From assembly GCF_000720255.1 (NCBI RefSeq), contig NZ_JOJE01000083.1, forward strand, positions 1 through 10,468: a stretch of DNA of 10,468 nucleotides, read 5' to 3'. The notes under the pieces were generated by a model. That model worked only from the letters and a program-made list of their open reading frames with translations. It had not been told where the DNA came from and did no database searches. The stretch is from Streptomyces griseus subsp. griseus. GTDB taxonomy: Bacteria; Actinomycetota; Actinomycetes; Streptomycetales; Streptomycetaceae. Both the position numbers and the translations under genes were made by a program. Positions 5,797 to 10,468 of this stretch are shown piece by piece. The stretch's first letter is position 1, and every line of letters starts with the position of its first letter.

Positions 5797-6135
5797 ATGA
5801 CAGCAGACGACATCTTCGGCCGTCTCGATGACGACGACTACCCCGCCTACACCATGGGCCGGGCCGCCGAGATGCTCGGCACCACGCAGAGCTTCCTCCG
5901 TGCCATCGGCGAAGCCCGCCTCATCACCCCACTGCGCTCCGCAGGCGGCCACCGCCGCTACTCCCGCTACCAGCTGCGCATCGCCGCCCGCGCCCGGGAA
6001 CTCGTCGACCACGGCACCCCCATCGAGGCCGCCTGCCGCATCATCATCCTCGAAGACCAGCTCGAGGAAGCCCAGCGCCTCAACGCCCAATACCACCGCG
6101 CCACCGAATCAGCGAACCCGACCGCAGCAGCGTGA
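5797..6135 (+). CDS. MerR-type helix-turn-helix regulator (112 aa)
   Basis: The protein is a compact MerR-like DNA-binding module and little else. After an acidic N-terminus (DDDDYPAY, 11-18), YTMGRAAEMLG (18-28) and TQSFLRAIGEA (30-40) form the helix-turn-helix, and PLRSAGGHRRYSRYQL (45-60) is the wing with the family's typical GxRxY pattern. A dimerisation-type helix follows (VDHGTPIEAACRIIILEDQLEEAQ, about 70-93). There is no C-terminal ligand domain and no cysteine cluster for metals, only C80, so the inducer, if any, is unknown. The ATG at 5797 has AGAGAGG (5786-5792) upstream. A longer in-frame extension back to 5530 runs through the GCAGT-rich hairpin DNA and is rejected. It precedes the second csp gene by 243 nt in the same orientation, making it a candidate regulator of that gene; a role in the cold response is inferred only. 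Confidence 0.88.
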   Translation: MTADDIFGRLDDDDYPAYTMGRAAEMLGTTQSFLRAIGEARLITPLRSAGGHRRYSRYQLRIAARARELVDHGTPIEAACRIIILEDQLEEAQRLNAQYHRATESANPTAAA

Positions 6136-6164
6136 GATGAGCGTGCCCGTCCGCGTCGGCGGGT

Positions 6165-6190
6165 ACCGCACGCATTGTCTGCCGTGCGGT
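6165..6190 (+). terminator. Possible hairpin after the MerR-type gene
   Basis: ACCGCACG (6165-6172) pairs with CGTGCGGT (6183-6190) across a 10-nt loop, 29 nt after the stop codon. It is modest in length and followed only by GTGATCGTTT, so it may be a weak terminator or part of the csp leader. Confidence 0.4.
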
Positions 6191-6267
6191 GTGATCGTTT
6201 CCTGTGGTGACGCGGGGTGTGGGCGTGTAGCGTCTGCGTCAGCTGTCGTGGTTCGGAACTCCCCCTT

Positions 6268-6293
6268 GCCCACGCCTTCGGTGTGGGCGTTTT
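6268..6293 (+). terminator. Hairpin plus T tract between the MerR-type and csp genes
   Basis: GCCCACGC (6268-6275) pairs with GTGTGGGC (6281-6288) with one G-T wobble around CTTCG, followed by GTTTT. This is the only classical Rho-independent form in the window. It is either the terminator of the MerR-type gene or an attenuator in the csp leader; the csp start is only 85 nt further on. Confidence 0.65.
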
Positions 6294-6330
6294 GCTGTGC
6301 TGTGCCGCAGGGACCAGGGCGATCACCTCT

Positions 6331-6371
6331 GCCTTCCACATGGAGTGGGAGGCGTTCATCGACTGGAAGGC
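6331..6371 (+). promoter_or_regulatory. Inverted repeat sequestering the csp ribosome-binding site
   Basis: GCCTTCCA (6331-6338) is the exact reverse complement of TGGAAGGC (6364-6371). The 3' arm contains the whole Shine-Dalgarno GGAAGG (6365-6370) of the cold-shock gene that starts at 6379. In the RNA this 8-bp stem, closing a 25-nt loop, would hide the ribosome-binding site. A temperature- or protein-controlled switch is inferred. Confidence 0.6.
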
Positions 6372-6378
6372 ATCAGAC

Positions 6379-6582
6379 ATGGCAACGGGAACTGTGAAGT
6401 GGTTCAACGCGGAGAAGGGCTTCGGTTTCATCGCCCAGGACGGCGGCGGCCCGGATGTCTTCGCGCACTACTCCGCGATCAACTCCACGGGATTTCGTGA
6501 GCTCCAGGAGGGCCAGGCCGTGACGTTCGACGTCACCCAGGGTCAAAAGGGTCCGCAGGCCGAGAACATCACCCCGGCCTGA
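6379..6582 (+). CDS. Second cold-shock protein, CspA family (67 aa)
   Basis: A second single cold-shock-domain RNA chaperone, 67 residues like the first and differing at 13 positions (about 81% identical). RNP1 KGFGFI (13-18) and RNP2 VFAHY (27-31) are unchanged. Differences cluster in the loop at 33-37 (AINST versus NIAAQ) and at 43, 47, 52 and 53, outside the core binding face. The ATG at 6379 follows GGAAGG (6365-6370) with 8 nt spacing, and that site lies inside an inverted repeat (6331-6371). The gene follows a MerR-type regulator gene and a hairpin with T tract, and ends at a very strong terminator. Upstream control differs clearly from that of the first copy, which suggests different expression conditions. 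Confidence 0.97.
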   Translation: MATGTVKWFNAEKGFGFIAQDGGGPDVFAHYSAINSTGFRELQEGQAVTFDVTQGQKGPQAENITPA

Positions 6583-6692
6583 CCTCACAGACCCGCCCGA
6601 GGGATCACGCACACTGCGTCCGGTGAGCGCCGCCCGTGTGGGCTTTGCCGCCCACCGGGCGAAGCGCCTGCTCTCGTGCAGGGCGTGCACAG

Positions 6693-6732
6693 GATCAGGG
6701 GCCGCGCAGCCATCGCTGCGCGGCCCCTGATC
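6693..6732. terminator. Perfect 17-bp terminator hairpin, probably bidirectional
   Basis: Positions 6693-6709 pair perfectly with 6716-6732 around CCATCG, 110 nt after the csp stop. It lies between the convergent csp gene and the minus-strand gene ending at 6849, so it may stop transcription from both sides. Confidence 0.92.
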
Positions 6733-6848
6733 TGTTGAGATGGGTGTGACCTCGGCCGAACTTCCTGACCTCAGTTGCTTCGAGCGTCGTCCGGTGCGGG
6801 CGCCGCATGCCCTGTGCCTCTGCGCGCGCAGTTCGGAGCAGTAGACGG

Positions 6849-7409
6849 TCAGGTGCCCGTCCAGGCGGCGAGGAAGGCTTGCCGTCCATCCGGATCGTCC
6901 CATCTGCGGTCCGCATGCAGAACGCGCCAGGCGGTGAGCTCGAGATCTCGGAGCCACAACTCGCCGATGACCTGTGTCTTCAGGTCGGGCAAATGGTCGG
7001 ACTCGGCGAGGGCTTGACCGATCACCTCTCCGGCCGCCACGCGCTGGGGCGGAGTCATCTCATCGATGGCCGAGAGGATCTGCCTGGCCAGGGCTGTTCC
7101 CTCTCCTTCCAGAGAACGCAGCACCTGAGCCTTCATGTTGACGGGTAGCAGGTACGCGGTGCCCGACGACCTCCACAGGTCCGACCAGAAGCGTTCTCCT
7201 GCCTCGGTAGGGGCAGGCAGCGCGGCCAGCAGCCCGAGGAGATGGCCGGTGGCCGCGTAACCATCGGAGTGGGCGGCTGCGACGAGTGCGATGCCGGCGA
7301 CGCCCTCCACATCGAGCCGGCCGGCCTCGAGATGCGGAGCCAGGTCCAGTTGGTGTTCCAACTGGTCTGCGAGGGCGGTGGATACGTGGGGGCGGACCTC
7401 AGGAAGCAT
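6849..7409 (-). CDS. Unrecognised cytoplasmic protein (186 aa)
   Basis: I recognise no family. The protein looks entirely alpha-helical and soluble: MLPEVRPHVSTALADQLEHQ at the N-terminus, a small-residue helix rich in Ala, Gly and Leu (GIALVAAAHSDGYAATGHLL, about 37-56), an E-R-F-W-S-D-L-W-R segment near 68-76, and a Trp-rich end finishing in AAWTGT. The Ala/Leu stretch is too broken by polar residues for a clear membrane segment. The ATG at 7409 was chosen because AAGGA lies about 6 nt upstream. An in-frame ATG at 7469 would add 20 residues without a good ribosome-binding site. The gene is convergent with the csp gene and divergent from the hemolysin III gene, and appears monocistronic. The 268 bp between the divergent starts must hold promoters for both, but none could be identified. 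Confidence 0.75.
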   Translation of the reverse strand: MLPEVRPHVSTALADQLEHQLDLAPHLEAGRLDVEGVAGIALVAAAHSDGYAATGHLLGLLAALPAPTEAGERFWSDLWRSSGTAYLLPVNMKAQVLRSLEGEGTALARQILSAIDEMTPPQRVAAGEVIGQALAESDHLPDLKTQVIGELWLRDLELTAWRVLHADRRWDDPDGRQAFLAAWTGT

Positions 7410-7677
7410 CGGCGATCCTTGCGCGTAGGCGAGCGGAGATGCCCGTTCGGAAGCCCTGATCTTTCCCATGGCCGGCCGTTTTACTCGGCTTCGGCAGGTC
7501 CGATCGGCGGGAGGGTCAACGGGACTGGAGTTCACGCGGTGGAGAGTCGGCCGGACCCGGCGACGTGGCTCTGGGGTTCTGGACCGAACTCCCATGAATG
7601 CCTGCCGGAGTGAGGTCTTTTAGCATTACCGCATTGCTGCCAGTGACGCCCAGTCGCCCGAGGGAGAACGAGAAGCA

Positions 7678-8463
7678 GTGTCCCGTGATGCCGCTGAAGC
7701 CGAATACGGTCACGCCGCCTCAGCGCGTGGAGAGCGCCGTGAAGGCGGGCTACCCGACGGATCGCAAGGCGGACACGCAGGGGAGAAGGCTCACTCGGTC
7801 TCCGCCCTGGCGGAGTGGGCGGCCGACCTCGCCGAACCGATCAAGCCTAAATTGCGTGGCTGGCTCCATGCCGGAATGGTCCCCGCCGCACTGATCGCGG
7901 GCGTCGTACTCGTCTGCCTGGCCCGTACTCCGCAGGCAGTCCTGGCCTGCGCCGTGTACTCGGTCACCGCCCTGCTGCTGTTCGCAACGAGCGCCGTCTA
8001 CCACCGTGGCACCTGGGGATCACTGGGCGAGGCTCTTCTACGACGACTCGACCACGCCAACATCTTCCTGATCATCGCCGGCACCTGCACCCCCCTGGCC
8101 GTGTTCCTCCTGCGGCCTGAACAGCGTTCCATGCTGCTGTGGATCGTATGGACTGGGGCATTGGCCGGCATCGTGTTCCGGGTCCTGTGGGTCGGAGCTC
8201 CGCGATGGCTGTACACCCCGTGTTACCTGGCCCTGGGGTGGGCGCCGGTGCGCTACCTGCCCGACTTCCTGCACACCGGCGGAGCAGCCGTAGTCGTCCT
8301 GATCGTTGTCGGCGGTCTTCTCTACAGCGCGGGCGCGGTCGTCTACGCCCTGCAGCGGCCCGACCCCTCACCCCGCTGGTTCGGCTACCACGAGGTCTTC
8401 CACGCCCTGACCGTGGCAGCCTTCACCGCGCACTACATCGCCATCTCCCTGGCCACCTACTGA
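7678..8463 (+). CDS. Hemolysin III / PAQR-family membrane protein (261 aa)
   Basis: An integral membrane protein of the hemolysin III (YqfA/PAQR-like, CREST) family, relatives of adiponectin receptors that are thought to be zinc-dependent hydrolases. About seven hydrophobic segments occur between residues 65 and 260. The family's metal and active-site pattern is present: SAVYH (S105, H109), LDHANIF (D125, H126) and HEVFH (H238, H242), plus LRGWLHAG (59-66) at the first membrane helix. The GTG at 7678 has AGGGAG (7661-7666) upstream, a rather long 11-nt spacing; no other ATG/GTG/TTG in frame lies before M67, inside the first helix, so this start is favoured. The resulting 55-residue polar N-terminal extension is longer than usual and unconserved-looking. 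Hemolysin is a historical name; no toxin role is implied. Confidence 0.93.
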   Translation: MSRDAAEAEYGHAASARGERREGGLPDGSQGGHAGEKAHSVSALAEWAADLAEPIKPKLRGWLHAGMVPAALIAGVVLVCLARTPQAVLACAVYSVTALLLFATSAVYHRGTWGSLGEALLRRLDHANIFLIIAGTCTPLAVFLLRPEQRSMLLWIVWTGALAGIVFRVLWVGAPRWLYTPCYLALGWAPVRYLPDFLHTGGAAVVVLIVVGGLLYSAGAVVYALQRPDPSPRWFGYHEVFHALTVAAFTAHYIAISLATY

Positions 8464-8532
8464 GGGCGCGGCGACGAGTACTGCCTCGCTCGCCGCTGAT
8501 ACTTCCTCCAACTTCCCCCACCACTCCGAGGA

Positions 8533-8646
8533 TTGGTGGCGAAGGGCCTGTTCCACCTGCTCGTCACCGGTGTGGTGGTCCTGACCGCTGTCTTCGTCCC
8601 TGTCAGGCCGCGCCTGGGCCGCCTCCGGAGGCGCCTGCCCCGGTGA
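8533..8646 (+). CDS. Possible small membrane peptide (37 aa)
   Basis: A short frame starting TTG (8533) or GTG (8536) reads VAKGLFHLLVTGVVVLTAVF and then PVRPRLGRLRRRLPR. This is one predicted membrane helix followed by a strongly basic tail, as in many small bacterial membrane proteins. GAGG (8528-8531) is too close to the start to be an ideal ribosome-binding site. It lies after the hemolysin III gene, and could be its small partner, a gene tail or chance. Confidence 0.25.
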   Translation: MVAKGLFHLLVTGVVVLTAVFVPVRPRLGRLRRRLPR

Positions 8647-8724
8647 ACGCCGCCATCCTGGGCAAAGCACCCCTGGGGCGTCCGCCCAAGGGGCCGCAGC
8701 AGCGGGGACCGGAGAAGGCCCGAG

Positions 8725-10038
8725 TCATCGTCCGGGAACGCTCTGCCTCGTCCGCGACGGGGCGGACGCGTCGGTGAGGTCGGCACCGGTGTCGGCGGCC
8801 CGCCGGGAGTGGCCGACGCCCTGCCAGTCCAGGCACATGACCGTCGCATCGTCCTGCAGGTGACCGTGGTGGGCGTCGACGATCGCCGCGATGAGGGCGC
8901 GGGCGGCCTCGCGGGGGTGGAGCGCGCGCGTGCGCACGATCAGGTCGGACAGATCGAGGCTGCCTGCGCTGCGCTCCAGCATGCCGTCGGTCAGCATCAC
9001 CAGCCGGTCGCCCGGCCGCAGGTCCAGCGACTGGACCCGGTAGCTGTGAGGGGCAGGAAAGCCGAATGGCATATCGATCTTCGGAACGATCTCCCGCACC
9101 TGTCCGTCCCGCATCCGCAGCGGCCAGGGATGCCCGGCGTTGATGAACTCGGTCGCGCCGTCGATCAGGCTGATCCGCAGAAGCTGACCGGTCACGTAAC
9201 CCTGGCGGCCGTGCTCGCGCATGGCCTGGTCTGCCTGGCGAGCCTGTTCGGCCAGGCCGGCGCCGGCCCGTCGGGCCCGGCGCAGCGCGCCCACCAGGAG
9301 GGTGGCCAGCAGCGCGGCGTCGACGTCGTGACCCATGGCATCGGTGACGGAGAGCTGGACCGTGTCCCGGTCGATCACGTAGTCGAAGGTGTCACCCCCT
9401 ACATGGTCGGCCGGCTCCAGCGCCCCGGCCACCGCGAACTGCGCAGCCTCACACGCCAGCGACGACGGCAGCAGCCGGTGCTGGATCTCCGCGGCCAGGC
9501 TCAGCGGGACGGTACGGCGGCCCCACTGGTACACGTCGGTGTAGGACCGGTTCGCGATGACGATGTAAGCCAGGGCGTGCGCGGTCTCGCCGATCTCCCG
9601 CATCACCTCCGCGTCCGGCGCCGCCGGCAGGAACATTTCGAGGAGCCCGATGGCGTCCCCGCGGTTGGTCACCGGGGCGACGACCCGCACCAGCGTGCCC
9701 TCGCCCTTGTCCTCCATGCTCGGGCGCTGGGTTCGGATCACGTCGTCGTACAGGGTGCCGCGCAGCGTGATGCGCCGGGCGGGCTCATCGGTGTCGACGC
9801 TGCCCGCCGCCCCCAGCCGTACGACCGAGCCGCCGGTGAAGTCGGTGATCAGGAACGACACCGAATTCGCCCCGAGATGATCCTTGAGCATGCGCGCGAC
9901 CACGTCGAGCGACTCCACGGGCGCCGCGGTCTCCGCCGCCGCCAGAGTCCCCGCCAAGGTCATCGCCCTACCCCGGCCACGCCCGTTCTCCGGAGTACGA
10001 CTGGTCGGCCCACCGTCTCCAGGCTCGCACACGGTCAC
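8725..10038 (-). CDS. GAF-like/SpoIIE-type PP2C serine/threonine phosphatase (437 aa)
   Basis: This is a PPM/PP2C phosphatase of the SpoIIE/RsbU type, which usually dephosphorylates an anti-sigma-factor antagonist to release a sigma factor. Residues about 40-170 form a GAF-like sensory region (SLDVVARMLKDHLG, FLITDFTG, then APVTNRGDAIGLLEMF). A linker helix leads to the catalytic domain, about 185-405: QHRLLP (186-191), GGDTFDY (214-220), DAMGHD (233-238), NAGHP (300-304), LTDGMLE (349-355) and DDA (396-398). The aspartates expected to hold two Mn/Mg ions (D216, D233, D351, D397) are present. There are no membrane segments, so it is cytoplasmic. The GTG at 10038 is set by AAGGAG (10044-10049), 5 nt away; an in-frame ATG at M26 lacks such a site. 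Its target is not encoded next to it, although the broken anti-sigma-type ATPase at 4232 belongs to the same pathway class. Confidence 0.93.
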   Translation of the reverse strand: MTVCEPGDGGPTSRTPENGRGRGRAMTLAGTLAAAETAAPVESLDVVARMLKDHLGANSVSFLITDFTGGSVVRLGAAGSVDTDEPARRITLRGTLYDDVIRTQRPSMEDKGEGTLVRVVAPVTNRGDAIGLLEMFLPAAPDAEVMREIGETAHALAYIVIANRSYTDVYQWGRRTVPLSLAAEIQHRLLPSSLACEAAQFAVAGALEPADHVGGDTFDYVIDRDTVQLSVTDAMGHDVDAALLATLLVGALRRARRAGAGLAEQARQADQAMREHGRQGYVTGQLLRISLIDGATEFINAGHPWPLRMRDGQVREIVPKIDMPFGFPAPHSYRVQSLDLRPGDRLVMLTDGMLERSAGSLDLSDLIVRTRALHPREAARALIAAIVDAHHGHLQDDATVMCLDWQGVGHSRRAADTGADLTDASAPSRTRQSVPGR

Positions 10039-10369
10039 CGATACTCCTTGCCGCTCGCTGGTACTCAGAGTATTGGTCCCGGCGGCGCGAGGGCCCGCGC
10101 CCAATGCCCGGTGCTGGGCAGATGGTATGGCATCCACGGTGCCCTTGGACGGTGTTCCACGCGGCCGAGCGCCCGCTCCTTATCGCTGGCTGCTTGCTTG
10201 TTCTGGTCGATGAGGTGGTGGTTCACGGCGTCGGCGAACGTGGTCGCCTCGGTCGTGCCCGGTGGTCTTGTCGCTGGTGTCGGCGTACAGGTGGGTGGCT
10301 GCTGACTCCCGTGCCCGGCCTCGATGCCGGCGAGACCGTGAACGGAACCGGAAACCGTGCCGCCGGGGC
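10039..10369. other. Spacer between RNase J and phosphatase genes
   Basis: No complete gene is seen. A minus-strand frame includes TTFADAVNHHLIDQNKQAAS (about 10180-10240), which looks coding but has no credible start or ribosome-binding site, so it may be a gene fragment. The inverted repeat TACTC-A-GAGTA (10062-10072), 24 nt upstream of the phosphatase start, could be an operator or part of its promoter. No strong terminator for RNase J was found, only a weak GC stem at about 10326-10366. Confidence 0.35.
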
Positions 10370-10468
10370 TCAGGCGTCGATGATGACGGGGATGATGAGG
10401 GGCTTGCGGCGGTGGGTGCGGAACGCCCAGTTCGCCACGGCGCGGGCGACGAGTTGTTCGAGTTGGCG
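10370..10468 (-). CDS. rnj: Ribonuclease J, C-terminal 32 residues (partial)
   Basis: The minus strand reads RQLEQLVARAVANWAFRTHR and then RKPLIIPVIIDA and stop. The THRRKPLIIPV ending is characteristic of actinobacterial RNase J, a metallo-beta-lactamase/beta-CASP ribonuclease with endonuclease and 5'-3' exonuclease activity in mRNA decay and rRNA maturation. The fragment belongs to the C-terminal domain that supports dimerisation, so catalytic motifs lie outside the window. Streptomyces usually has one essential RNase J next to dapA; whether this is that copy or a paralogue cannot be told here. Confidence 0.8.
   Translation of the reverse strand, partial: RQLEQLVARAVANWAFRTHRRKPLIIPVIIDA

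Noticed and set aside
8809..10305. 498-aa plus-strand frame opposite the phosphatase
   Set aside because: Antisense shadow of the PP2C gene, rich in Arg, His and Gln, with no recognisable motif.

Overview
The window looks like chromosome from a Streptomyces or close actinomycete. It is G+C rich, coding regions use G/C in third codon positions, starts include GTG and TTG, and terminators are long GC hairpins mostly without T tracts. The proteins (67-aa cold-shock proteins, RhlE-like helicase, SpoIIE-type phosphatase with a GAF-like region, hemolysin III) are also typical of the genus. Taxonomy is inferred from sequence style only.

Layout. 1-459: the right end of an IS3-family insertion sequence, then a frame-shifted DUF5994-like gene remnant. 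460-1227: a long, structured leader and a 67-aa cold-shock protein (CspA family), closed by a 17-bp hairpin with a UUCG loop. 1516-3888: an apparent three-gene operon (DEAD-box RNA helicase, two-CBS-domain protein, unrecognised conserved-looking 102-aa protein) ending in a perfect 16-bp terminator hairpin. 3889-4560 (minus strand): a doubtful small ORF and a broken anti-sigma-type ATPase gene. 4561-5796: over 1.2 kb without a convincing gene; its second half is packed with the pentamer GCAGT and hairpins and leads into a small MerR-type regulator. 6379-6582: a second cold-shock protein, about 81% identical to the first, whose Shine-Dalgarno lies inside an inverted repeat. 6849-7409 (minus): an unrecognised 186-aa protein. 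7678-8463: a hemolysin III/PAQR membrane protein. 8725-10038 (minus): a GAF-like/PP2C (SpoIIE) phosphatase. 10370-10468 (minus): the C-terminus of RNase J.

Theme. Two RNA chaperones, an RNA helicase and an RNase J end lie within 10.5 kb, and both cold-shock genes and the MerR gene have structured upstream regions. This fits an RNA-remodelling or cold-response region controlled partly at the RNA level. The most interesting unexplained signals are the sequestered ribosome-binding site of the second csp gene, the GCAGT-rich leader at about 5148-5760, and the similar hairpin placement upstream of the first csp gene and the MerR gene. No complete new defence or mobile system was identified.
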